From NCBI RefSeq assembly GCF_006716565.1, contig NZ_VFPG01000001.1:1364001-1428000 (forward strand): DNA of 64,000 bases, in the 5' to 3' direction. Source of the DNA: Nocardia bhagyanarayanae (GTDB lineage: Bacteria > Actinomycetota > Actinomycetes > Mycobacteriales > Mycobacteriaceae). The notes beneath the pieces are model-generated. The model searched no databases and had not been told where the DNA came from. It saw only the letters and a program-made list of their open reading frames with translations. Of the stretch, positions 21,521-30,770 are shown piece by piece; within the stretch, counting starts at the first letter, position 1; each line of letters begins with the position of its first letter. Made by a program: the position numbers and the translations under genes.

Positions 21521-23068
21521 CTACTGCGTCGCGCGCAGCCGGAACGCCACCCAGGCGGCGATCAGCAGCACCGCGGCGGTGCCCATCGCGGCCAGGTGGA
21601 TGCCGGAGACGAAGGCCTCGTGCACCGAGACCAGGAACGTCTCGGCCGCGGCATCCGGCAGCTGGCGAGCGAATTCAGTGGCGGCGCCGAGGGATTCGCT
21701 CGCCACACCCGCCGATTCGCCAGGCGCCTGGGACAGGTCGAGGCCGCTGCGGAAGATCGCCATGACCACGCTGCCCAGCAGCGCGACACCGAGGGCGATG
21801 CCCGTCTCGTAGGCGGTCTCGGAGACCGCCGCGGCCGCGCCGGCCCGCTCCACCGGCGCGGAGCTGACCACCAGGTCCGACGAAACCGTCAGCGCGACAC
21901 CGACACCCGCGCCGATGCCGAGGAAGCCGAGAACGAACGGCATCGTGCTCGTCGCGACGTCGGGGCTGAGCCAGAGGAACAGCACCGCGCCGAACGCCGC
22001 CGTCACCAGCGCGCCCGCCAGCACCGCACCGGCTCGCCAGCGCCGCACCAGCCAGGCCGCCGCCAGCGAGGCGACCACGCTGGCCGCCAGACCCGGCAGC
22101 AACAGCAGCCCGGCCTGCAGCGGGGACTTGTCGAGCACCAGCTGCAGATACTGCGAACCGAAGAACAGCACACCGGCCAGTGCGAACACCGCGAGCAGGT
22201 TCGTCACCACCGCGGTGCGAAAGCTGGGCAGCGCGAACAGCTTCAGGTCCAGCATCGGGTGCGCAAGCCTGCGCTGCCTGCGCACGAACAGCGCACCGGC
22301 GAGCACGCCGACCGCGCCGACGAGGGCGAGCGTGGTGCTCGGACCGTGCGCCGCAGCTTCCTTCACCGCGTACACGATCGGCACCAGGGCCAGCATGGAC
22401 AACGCCGCGCTCGGCAGGTCGAACCGGCCGGGGTTCGGGTCGCGCGATTCCGGGACGAGCACCGGGCCGAGGGCGAGGAGCACCAGCATGACCGGCAGGT
22501 TCACCAGGAACACCGAACCCCACCAGTAGTGCTCGAGCAGCCAGCCGCCGATCAGCGGACCCGCCGCGGCGCCGCCGCCCGCCATCGCGCTCCACACCGC
22601 GATCGCGACGGTGCGCTGGCGCGGATCGAGGAACATCGCCCGGATGAGGCCGAGGGTTGCGGGCATCAGGGTCGCGCCCGCGACACCCTGCAGCACCCGC
22701 GCCGCGATGAGCATGGCGGGCGAGACCGCCCACGCGGCGACCACGGACGCGAGGCCGAAGCCGGCCGCGCCGATGAGCAGCAGCCTGCGCCGCCCGACGC
22801 GGTCGCCGAGGTTGCCCATCACGACGAGCAGACCGGCGAGCACGAAGGAGTACGCGTCGATGATCCACAGCAGCTGCGGCGTGGTCGGCGCGAGATCGGC
22901 GCTGATGGCGGGGACCGCCAGGTCCAGAACCGTGGCGTCGACCGCCAGCAGTAGCAGGGCGAGCGAGAGCACGGCGAGGCCCGCCCACTCGCGCGCGGTG
23001 GCGCGCGGCGGGGCGGTTCTTGTGGGCGACGCGGCAGTGGTGGCCGCGGTCGTGGTTCGGGCGTTCAT
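21521..23068 (-). CDS. MFS drug exporter, DHA2 (14-helix) family
   Basis: A 515-residue proton-driven efflux protein with about 14 membrane helices. It shows the MFS loop motif GNLGDRVGRRRLLLIG (about residues 82-97), the DHA2-type first helix with AVDATVLDLAVPAIS, and RVLQGVAGATLMPATLG (motif C region). Size and motifs fit the QacA/LfrA group that exports cationic dyes, quinolones and biocides. The ATG at 23068 follows a GAGAAAG. It is divergent from a TetR regulator, with two operator-like repeats between them, as in the mycobacterial lfrA-lfrR pair. Substrates cannot be predicted from sequence. Confidence 0.9.
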   Translation of the reverse strand: MNARTTTAATTAASPTRTAPPRATAREWAGLAVLSLALLLLAVDATVLDLAVPAISADLAPTTPQLLWIIDAYSFVLAGLLVVMGNLGDRVGRRRLLLIGAAGFGLASVVAAWAVSPAMLIAARVLQGVAGATLMPATLGLIRAMFLDPRQRTVAIAVWSAMAGGGAAAGPLIGGWLLEHYWWGSVFLVNLPVMLVLLALGPVLVPESRDPNPGRFDLPSAALSMLALVPIVYAVKEAAAHGPSTTLALVGAVGVLAGALFVRRQRRLAHPMLDLKLFALPSFRTAVVTNLLAVFALAGVLFFGSQYLQLVLDKSPLQAGLLLLPGLAASVVASLAAAWLVRRWRAGAVLAGALVTAAFGAVLFLWLSPDVATSTMPFVLGFLGIGAGVGVALTVSSDLVVSSAPVERAGAAAAVSETAYETGIALGVALLGSVVMAIFRSGLDLSQAPGESAGVASESLGAATEFARQLPDAAAETFLVSVHEAFVSGIHLAAMGTAAVLLIAAWVAFRLRATQ

Positions 23069-23101
23069 GTGCTTTCTCGACTTTCGTCGTCGAAGGATGT
23101 T

Positions 23102-23146
23102 TACCGTCCAGACGGTATAGTACAAGACATTACCGTCCAGCCGGTA
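23102..23146. promoter_or_regulatory. Two TetR-type operators in the divergent MFS/TetR promoter region
   Basis: TACCGTC-CA-GACGGTA (23102-23117) is a perfect palindrome and TACCGTC-CA-GCCGGTA (23131-23146) differs by one base; they are 29 bp apart and each is followed by TATAGT. The second TATAGT (23145-23150) is a good -10 for the TetR gene, with the GTG nine bases after it. On the minus strand, TTGTAC and TAAACA, 16 bp apart, could drive the exporter gene and enclose the first palindrome. A bound repressor would block both promoters. Confidence 0.75.
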
Positions 23147-23158
23147 TAGTCGTGACCC

Positions 23159-23704
23159 GTGACGGCAAACACCCGGGACCGCATCCTGGACGCACTCGAG
23201 ACGTTGCTGCTGGACAAAGGCATGTCCCAGGTGACGCTGGAGAACGTGGCCGCCGCCGCGGGCGTCTCCAAGGGCGGGCTGCTCTATCACTTCAAGAGCA
23301 AGGACGCGTTGCTCGCCGGGCTGGTCCGCCGCCTCGGCGATCGCGCCACCCAGCAGGTCGCCGACGCGCGCGCCAAGGGCACCTCCGTCGCGGAGTGGTA
23401 TCTCCAGACGCCGAACCCGGACCGCGCCGCCGACGCGGTGGAACTCGAGCTCTACCGCTCGATGCTCGCCACCATGCGCACCATCGACGCCAGCCCCGGC
23501 CCCGAGGTCGACGAGGTGCAGCGGGCGCTCACGGACCTGATGACCTCGTGGTCGGACGGGCTGGACGCCGAGATCGACGACCCGGTGCACGCCGACATCG
23601 TCCGACTTGTCGGCGACGGGGTGTATCTGCGCGCGCTGCTCGGGTTTCCGCCGATCGACCCGGAGCGGTACCGGCGCGTGCTGGATCGACTGCTGCGACG
23701 CTGA
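23159..23704 (+). CDS. TetR/AcrR family repressor of the divergent exporter
   Basis: A 181-residue regulator. The N-terminal HTH reads RDRILDALETLLLDKG, VTLENVAAAAGVSKGGLLYHF, KSKDALLAGL, typical of TetR. The C-terminal ligand domain is helical and not assignable. The GTG start lies eight bases after TATAGT, so the transcript is probably leaderless and autoregulated through the two operators. By analogy with LfrR/QacR it should release DNA when it binds the exporter's substrates. Confidence 0.88.
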   Translation: MTANTRDRILDALETLLLDKGMSQVTLENVAAAAGVSKGGLLYHFKSKDALLAGLVRRLGDRATQQVADARAKGTSVAEWYLQTPNPDRAADAVELELYRSMLATMRTIDASPGPEVDEVQRALTDLMTSWSDGLDAEIDDPVHADIVRLVGDGVYLRALLGFPPIDPERYRRVLDRLLRR

Positions 23705-23822
23705 CGCGCACCGGACAACGGCCCGGCTCCGCAGTGCCCCATCGTGCGGCGCTGCCTTCTCCGGTCCTGCCCGCGCACCGGATAGCGGGCCCCACTCGGT
23801 CGCGCGCATTAGACTCGGCCGC

Positions 23823-24713
23823 GTGTTACCAGCCGCTGACCCGGCCGGTGCCGTCGGGGCGGGGAGCGATCCGGTACCAGGGTCCCCTGGAACGACGGTG
23901 CCGATCCGGCCGCTGACCTTCCGCGAACTGCTCGACCTGCCGTTCGCCCTCATTCAGGCCAACATCGCCACGCTGGCCGGTACGGCGGCGGCCGGACTCG
24001 TCGCGGCCGAGGTCGTCGTCGTGGTGATCACGGGCAGCGTCTCGAACGCCACCGACGGGTCCGACGCAGGCACCGCGTGGGCGGCGATCCTGTCGACCGT
24101 CGTCTGCGCCTGGTTCCTGCGGCTGCTGCTGCGCGGCGTCACCGTACCCGTCGGCTTGGCGAGCATCGCGGGTGAGCGGATCGGGTGGCGGGCCGCGCTG
24201 GTCCGCGTGCGCGGCGTCGCGCCCGCGCTCTCGATCGCACAGGTGCTGTTCTCGCTGATCGGCGTCGCGGTGTTGGTCGGCGGCGGCATTCTGATCATCA
24301 CCTTTCCTTTCGCGGTGATCTGGCTCGGCTACCTGCGCGCCAAGCGGTTCCTCGTCGCGCCGGTGCTTTTCGCCGAGCACGGCTCGCACGGCGACGCGGT
24401 GCGCCGCACGAAACTGCTTGTCGCGGGCTCGGAATGGCCGCTGACGGGCCTGTGGTTGAGCCAGCGCTGCCTGTTCACGCTGCTCGCCGTTCCGCTGCTG
24501 GCGATCCCGTGGTTCGTCTCGGACTTCTCCGGCACCCACCGCTGGCCGGTGATCGTGCTGCTCACCGCCGCGGCGCTGCTGCTGGTCGCGTTCGGCGAGA
24601 TCGTGGAGGCGAGTACGCGCGTGGTCTCCTACATCGATCTGCGTTGCCGCCGCGAGGGACTGGACATCCGGATACCGTCCGGAACCGCGTACGGGCGCGA
24701 GGACGCGCGGTGA
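23823..24713 (+). CDS. Polytopic membrane protein, first gene of the MoxR cluster
   Basis: A 296-residue protein with about six membrane helices after an N-terminal RPLTFRELLDLPFALIQAN motif, which resembles the membrane domain found in several actinobacterial proteins at this place in MoxR/DUF58 clusters (compare Rv3689). The GTG start follows TAGACT (23810-23815) by seven bases, so it probably begins a leaderless polycistronic mRNA. It overlaps the next gene by four bases. No catalytic motif is visible; a role in membrane organisation or export is a guess from context. Confidence 0.75.
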   Translation: MLPAADPAGAVGAGSDPVPGSPGTTVPIRPLTFRELLDLPFALIQANIATLAGTAAAGLVAAEVVVVVITGSVSNATDGSDAGTAWAAILSTVVCAWFLRLLLRGVTVPVGLASIAGERIGWRAALVRVRGVAPALSIAQVLFSLIGVAVLVGGGILIITFPFAVIWLGYLRAKRFLVAPVLFAEHGSHGDAVRRTKLLVAGSEWPLTGLWLSQRCLFTLLAVPLLAIPWFVSDFSGTHRWPVIVLLTAAALLLVAFGEIVEASTRVVSYIDLRCRREGLDIRIPSGTAYGREDAR

Positions 24714-25731
24714 CGCACTCCGAGACCCCACCACCCCCGCATCTCGGCCCCGCCGCCGACCATCGCGCCGCCGCCGAGGAAGCCGCCGGGCGCCGCGACT
24801 ACGACCGCGCGCTGCGCGAACGCTTCCGCGCCGTCATACGTGGCATGGAACAGCACGGCGTGCTGGAGGTAAGGCGCTCCCGGACGGCCGACGAGACCGT
24901 CGACGACGTCTCGGCCGTGCTCCCGCTCGAGGTGACCACCGAACTCCAGCCCGCCGCACGCAGTTTCGACGAGGTCGTCTACGGTGGCCGCGCGGCCACC
25001 GAGGACGAGTACCGCAGGCTCGAATACGCCGACCGCTTCTCCGCCGCGGCCCCGCCGCCCGCCGCCGAACCCGTCGAGCGGGAGGTCGCGGAGGCCGCGC
25101 CGCGCACCCGAAGGAAACTTCCGCCGCTGCCGGACCTGCTCCGGAATCCCAAGTTCTGGGCGACGCTCGCCGTGGTGGCCGTGCTCGCGCTGCTGGTCTA
25201 CGGCGCCATGCAATCCTGCGGCGCGCCCACCGCGCCGAAACCGCCGCCCGACATCCCGCCGCCGGAACCGCCGCCCTCCGACAACGACATCGACCGCCCG
25301 GACATCGGCGCGGGCGAGGACTCCATCTTCTCCCGGTTGCCCGCGCCACTGGCCTTCGGCGGCTTGCAGTTCCTGATCGCCCTCGCGCTGCTGGTGTGGT
25401 GGCGGGCTCGGCGGCGCGGCGCGCTGGTCGGTGAACCGCGCCCGGTGGAGGTCGCCGCCAACGAACTGCTCGCGGGCCAGGCCGCGCTGTACCGCAAGTC
25501 CCGCGACCACGAGTACGTCGCCGCCAAACTGCGCGCGGCCACGCTGCGCAGACTGCGGCCGCTGCTCGGGGTCGGCGCCGACGCGCCGCCCGAAACGCTC
25601 GTCGCCGCGATCGCGGCCCGCAGCGGCGCGGACCGGCAGTTGGTCGGGAACGCGTTCTTCGGACCGGTGCCGGACGCGGGCGCGCTGCACATCGTCGCCG
25701 CACAACTGGAATGGATCGAAACGGAGGTCGG

Positions 25732-25735
<4 letters not shown>
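24710..25735 (+). CDS. DUF4129 domain protein with DUF4350-like C-terminal region (apparent fusion)
   Basis: A 341-residue protein. Residues about 17-105 are a DUF4129 domain (RRDYDRALRERFRAVIRGME, SRTADETVDD, AARSFDEVVYGGRAATEDEY). A membrane helix follows (FWATLAVVAVLALLVYGAM), a short Pro/Asp-rich loop, a second helix (LAFGGLQFLIALALLVWW), and a tail (EPRPVEVAANELLAGQAALY...ATLRRLRPLLG) like the end of DUF4350 proteins. In related clusters these are two adjacent genes. Here the DUF4350 core is missing, so the gene looks like a deletion fusion. The GTG overlaps the previous stop (GTGA) and its own stop overlaps the moxR ATG. Function unknown. Confidence 0.7.
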
Positions 25736-26712
<977 letters not shown>

Positions 26713-26714
26713 CC

Positions 26715-28001
26715 GTGGTCGTCACCGGTCGTCTGGTCGCCGCCGCCGCGCTGCTCGGGTTGTTCGTGGCGGTCGTGCTGCCGTCCTGGTACGGGGTCGC
26801 ACTGGCGTGCGCGGTGCTCACGGTCGCGGTACTCGTCGACCTGGCCGCGGCCGGCGCGGCGCGCGACCTGACTTCGACCAGGCCGGAATTGACCGTCGTG
26901 CGCCAAGGCCGCACCGCCGAGGTGGAGCTCACCGTCGTGAACACCGGCGCGCGGACCGTGCGAGGTGTGCTCTGGGACGACTGGCCGCGCAGCGCGCGCA
27001 CCGAGAACCGAAGGCACACCCTGGAACTCGCGCCCAACACCAAGGTCCGGCTGCGGACCTCGCTGCGTCCGGTGTATCGCGGCGATCGGGTCGCGGGTCC
27101 GGTGACGCTGCGGCTGCTCGGCCCGCTCGGCTTGGCGGGCAGGCAGACCAGGCGCACCGTGCCCGCCCGGGTGCGCGCGTTGCCCGCGTTCCGCAGCGAG
27201 CGGCTGATGCGCTCGAAAGTGAAGCGGCTGCAACACCTCGAAGGACGCAACGTCGCCAACACGCGCGGCCAAGGCAGCGAATTCGATTCGTTCCGCGAGT
27301 ACGTCGCCGGCGACGACGTGCGCGTCATCGACTGGCGCGCCACCGCACGCGCCACCGACGTGCTGGTGCGCACGTGGCGCCCCGAGCGCAACCGGCACGT
27401 GCTGATGCTGCTCGACACCGGCCGGGTCAGTGCGGGCCGGGTCGGCGAGGGCACCCGCCTGGACGCCGCCATCGAGGCCGCGCTGCTGCTCGGCGGATTG
27501 GCCGCGGCGGCGGGCGACGGCGTCGACCTGCTCGCCTACGACCGCACCGTGCGCACCGAGGTGCGCGGCGTGCGCGGCAACCGCCTGCAACTCCAGCTCA
27601 TGCACGCGCTGGCGGGCGTCACACCGGCGCTGGTCGACACCGACAGCGCGGGCTTGGTGCGCGCCACCATCGAACGCGCCCGCCGCCGCAGCCTGGTGGT
27701 CTGGTTCACCAGCCTGGACGGCGCCGCCGTCGAGGAGAACCTGCTCCCGGTACTGCCCGCGCTCGCGCACCGCCACCGCGTCCTCATCGTCTCGGTGATC
27801 GACCCCGACATCGCCGCGGCCGCCACCACCCGCGACGACGTCTACGCCGCGGCCGCCGCGGAAACCGTCCTCGCCGAACGTGCCCTCGTCCAGGAATCCT
27901 TGCGCCGCAAGGGCATCGCGGTGGTCTCCGCACCCCCGGACCGCCTCCCCGAAGCCCTGGCCGACGAATACCTCGAACTCAAACAGTCCGGCTCCCTGTG
28001 A
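26715..28001 (+). CDS. DUF58 / vWA-like protein
   Basis: A 428-residue protein with two N-terminal membrane helices (about residues 5-50), an Ig-like region with strands (TSTRPELTVVRQGRTAEVEL) and the DUF58 signature GSEFDSFREYVAGDDVRVID followed by WRATAR. A vWA-like domain then shows HVLMLLDTGR and a second metal-site region. DUF58 proteins are usual partners of MoxR ATPases. The GTG starts two bases after the moxR stop codon, so the genes are co-transcribed. No exact function is known. Confidence 0.88.
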   Translation: MVVTGRLVAAAALLGLFVAVVLPSWYGVALACAVLTVAVLVDLAAAGAARDLTSTRPELTVVRQGRTAEVELTVVNTGARTVRGVLWDDWPRSARTENRRHTLELAPNTKVRLRTSLRPVYRGDRVAGPVTLRLLGPLGLAGRQTRRTVPARVRALPAFRSERLMRSKVKRLQHLEGRNVANTRGQGSEFDSFREYVAGDDVRVIDWRATARATDVLVRTWRPERNRHVLMLLDTGRVSAGRVGEGTRLDAAIEAALLLGGLAAAAGDGVDLLAYDRTVRTEVRGVRGNRLQLQLMHALAGVTPALVDTDSAGLVRATIERARRRSLVVWFTSLDGAAVEENLLPVLPALAHRHRVLIVSVIDPDIAAAATTRDDVYAAAAAETVLAERALVQESLRRKGIAVVSAPPDRLPEALADEYLELKQSGSL

Positions 28002-28165
28002 GTTTTGGACTTCGCACACGCCTCCGCGGGGAAGTCCTGCGAGTCGTCAACTCGGCCTGCTGGGGCGAATGCGGCCCCGTGATGCGGACGAGCGGCGTGG
28101 GCGTGCGTGGCGCGGGTACGCGACGCCGACGAGACTCAGCGCGGGCAAGTCGCGCGCGAAAACAC

Positions 28166-28942
28166 CTACGCGACGCGGACCAAGCCGGGTGTGGGCGGGG
28201 TGAGGGCGCGACGTTGACGTTCAGCCACGATGGCGCCGAGGATCTGCACCGGCGGATAACCCTGGGGCGGGGGCACGCGCAGCTGTGCGCAGAGTGCGGC
28301 GACGAGCGCGTGGCCGAGACTCGCCTCGGCGGCAGGGGTCAGGGTGCGCAGCCGGGTCAGGTACTGGCGGATGGCGAGGGCCAGATCTTCCGGGATGCCG
28401 GAGAGGTCGAGGCGGGCGGCCCAACCCGCCAGCCAAGGCGGCGCGAAAGCCAATGCGGGCGCGGGCAGGCCGCGCTGGGCGTGCACGACGACGGTGCCCG
28501 CGAGCACGTCACCGACGCGGCGGGCGTTCGGCGAACACATCGAGGTGATCACCGCGATCGCGCCGAAACCGCCGAGCATCCAGAAGTCGACGATGGCGCC
28601 CGCCAGTCCGCGCGTCATGGCGTGCCGGAAATCGACGGGTCCGCCGTCGGTGCGCACCACCCGAAGCCCGAGCGCCAGCTTGCCGAGCGACCGGCCGCGG
28701 CTGAGCGTCTCCCACGCCACCGGGTAGCCGACGAGCACCACGACGACCGTCGCCAGCATGATCGCGTCCACCCACGCCGAGTCGGCGTCCGCGCGCACGA
28801 GGACGAGACCCGCCAGCGCCATCAGCAGCACGCCGAGCGTCAGTTGCGCCACCAGGTCGATGAGGAACGCGGTGGCGCGCGTCGGTATCCGCGCGATCGG
28901 AAGCTCGAGGGCGACCGCTTCGCCGGTGGTGAACTCAGCCAT
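28166..28942 (-). CDS. RDD family membrane protein
   Basis: A 258-residue protein with the RDD domain in the first 150 residues: RIPTRATAFLIDLVAQ carries the conserved Arg and Asp, and three membrane helices follow. The C-terminal 100 residues are soluble (PPWLAGWAARLDLSGIPEDL, then LRTLTPAAEASLGHALV). RDD proteins include ion exchangers, but most are uncharacterised. The ATG at 28942 gives the normal N-terminus. It diverges from the SpoIIM-like gene, with 44 bases between them, and both accompany MoxR/DUF58 genes in mycobacteria too. Confidence 0.85.
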   Translation of the reverse strand: MAEFTTGEAVALELPIARIPTRATAFLIDLVAQLTLGVLLMALAGLVLVRADADSAWVDAIMLATVVVVLVGYPVAWETLSRGRSLGKLALGLRVVRTDGGPVDFRHAMTRGLAGAIVDFWMLGGFGAIAVITSMCSPNARRVGDVLAGTVVVHAQRGLPAPALAFAPPWLAGWAARLDLSGIPEDLALAIRQYLTRLRTLTPAAEASLGHALVAALCAQLRVPPPQGYPPVQILGAIVAERQRRALTPPTPGLVRVA

Positions 28943-28986
28943 CTCGATAGCATTCTTGCGACCGGCGGTAGTGGGAGGCAACCGAT

Positions 28987-30015
28987 ATGGACGTAGACGC
29001 ATACAGTTACGCGCACCGGCGGTCCTGGGACCGGCTCGACCAGCTGTCCCGCAGGCGCAAACTGACGGGCGCCGAGTCCGACGAACTGGTGGCGCTGTAC
29101 CGGCGAACCTCCCAGCAGCTGGCCCGGTTGCAATCGCACAGCCCCGACCCGGAACTGATCGCCGGGCTCAGCGCCCTCCTCGCCAGGGCGCGCGGACGGG
29201 TGCTCGGCACCAAGGCGGACACGTGGGGCGAGATCGCCCATTTCTTCACCCACCGCTTCCCGGCCGCCGTCTACCGCGCGTGGCCGTGGTGGGCTTCGGT
29301 GGCCGCGCTGTTCGTGGCGGTCACGGCCGGGCTGGCGATCTGGATCGAGGGCTCGGGCCGCGCCCGCGAGCTGCTCGGCATCAGCGGCGACAATTCCGCG
29401 ATCACCGCGCCGGGCGGCGCGTTCGAGACGTACTACACCGAACACCCGAACGACGCGTTCGCCGCGCAGGTGTGGACCAACAACGCGTGGGTGGCGGCGA
29501 TCGCGCTGTTCACCGGCGTGCTGATCCTGCCCGCGGTGTATCTGCTCTTCATGAACGCGTTGAACGTCGGCATCACCGCCGGTTTGATGGCCGAGGCCGA
29601 TCGGCTCGATTCGTTCTTCGGCTTCATCCTCCCGCACGGAACCCTGGAGCTGACCGCGGTTTTCGTCGCGGGCGGCGCGGGACTGAAGCTGGGCTGGACG
29701 CTGGTCGATCCCGGTCGGCTGAGCCGGATAGAAGCGGTCGCGCGGCAAGGCAGGGCCACCGCGACGATCGCGCTGGGCCTGGTCGGCGTGCTGTTCGTTT
29801 CGGGTCTGCTGGAGGGTTTCGTGACGCCGAGCCCGCTTCCGGCGCCGGTGCGGATCGGGATCGGCTTCGCGGCGGAGGCGTTGTTCTTCGCGTACGTGTT
29901 CGGCGCGGGCCGCCGCGCGGCGCTCGCACAGGACGCGGCGGCGAGCGCGCCGATCGAACGAGCGGAGCCGATCACTCCGGCGGAACGGTGGCAGACAACC
30001 CCGGGCACACGCTGA
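28987..30015 (+). CDS. Stage II sporulation protein M (SpoIIM/DUF95) family membrane protein
   Basis: A 342-residue protein. The first 85 residues are a helical, charged domain (RRSWDRLDQLSRRRKLTGAE, LYRRTSQQLARLQS). About five to six membrane helices follow, with the SpoIIM-type FFTHRFPAAVYRAWPWW entry and the LFMNALNVGITAGL and ILPHGTLELTAVFVAGGAGLK motifs. The last is the family's HGxxEL signature. In non-sporulating actinobacteria this gene travels with RDD, MoxR and DUF58 genes; its role there is unknown. Confidence 0.9.
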   Translation: MDVDAYSYAHRRSWDRLDQLSRRRKLTGAESDELVALYRRTSQQLARLQSHSPDPELIAGLSALLARARGRVLGTKADTWGEIAHFFTHRFPAAVYRAWPWWASVAALFVAVTAGLAIWIEGSGRARELLGISGDNSAITAPGGAFETYYTEHPNDAFAAQVWTNNAWVAAIALFTGVLILPAVYLLFMNALNVGITAGLMAEADRLDSFFGFILPHGTLELTAVFVAGGAGLKLGWTLVDPGRLSRIEAVARQGRATATIALGLVGVLFVSGLLEGFVTPSPLPAPVRIGIGFAAEALFFAYVFGAGRRAALAQDAAASAPIERAEPITPAERWQTTPGTR

Positions 30016-30705
30016 CTGGAAAGGCTTCGGACAATCGGCAGCAACGCCGTGTCACGGATCGGTTGCGATATCCCCCATTTGAGTTCCGCTGGCCGCAGCG
30101 AGTCGTGCTCGAGCTGCGGCCAGCGTTGCCGTCAACTCTACACAATCGTTATGCCCGCGCAACCCTCCGCGCCCGTGTCGCGCGTATAAAGCAGCGCGCC
30201 AGCAAACCCCTCTGACCACACGGTTTTTCACACCGACAGCTAACTCGTGGCTGACGCTCGGACGGTCGGATTTCGAGTCTTCCACGATCCTCCGAAGCGA
30301 AGTTGAAAACCACTACTGAAACCCGTCCACGAACCGAACAATTGGCTACGTAATGGTTAGCCGAAGCGGCTCTCGCGCATCGGTATGTAGTCCACCTGGG
30401 GCAGCTACCAGGCGTTTTGTCAACTCTTTTTCAGGTTGCCACATGTTCTTGAAGCAAAAAGCGACTCCAAGTCTGTTTATGGCCGAATAAACAAGATTCT
30501 CACCCCGCCGGGACGGCATACGGTGTACACGCATCAAGCCCAGTCGAATGATTGCCAGACGCGCAATTGCCCGCCCGAGCCCGAACATCGGGCCATACCC
30601 CAGCACCGAAACCGCAACCGAAAGCGCCCGTGTGATCTTCGCCTCACCATCTCGCTCAGCGGGGCAAAAGCCGAGGACGGCGCTGGTTTACGGTATTGAA
30701 ACGAC
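30016..30705. other. Gene-poor spacer with hairpin and lower-GC island
   Basis: No convincing gene. At 30087-30125 CGCTGGCCGCAGC pairs perfectly with GCTGCGGCCAGCG (13 bp, 13-base loop), possibly a terminator for the SpoIIM-like gene. From about 30230 to 30560 the base composition drops to roughly half GC, well below its surroundings. A minus-strand 86-residue frame here (30346-30606) has no ribosome binding site, no known motif and a GTG start, so I do not call it. Confidence 0.5.
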
Positions 30706-30741
30706 AGCGTCCGGCCGAGCTCAGCAACTCGGCCGGACGCT
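30706..30741. terminator. Hairpin terminator, 14-bp stem
   Basis: AGCGTCCGGCCGAG (30706-30719) pairs perfectly with CTCGGCCGGACGCT (30728-30741) across 8 bases, 30 bases after the MMPL stop codon on the minus strand. Confidence 0.85.
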
Positions 30742-30770
30742 CTAGTCGGCATCGAATAAAGTGGCCTGGA

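Noticed and set aside
30346..30606. 86-residue minus-strand ORF
   Set aside because: GTG start, no ribosome binding site, no known motif, low-GC spacer. Cannot be excluded but not supported.
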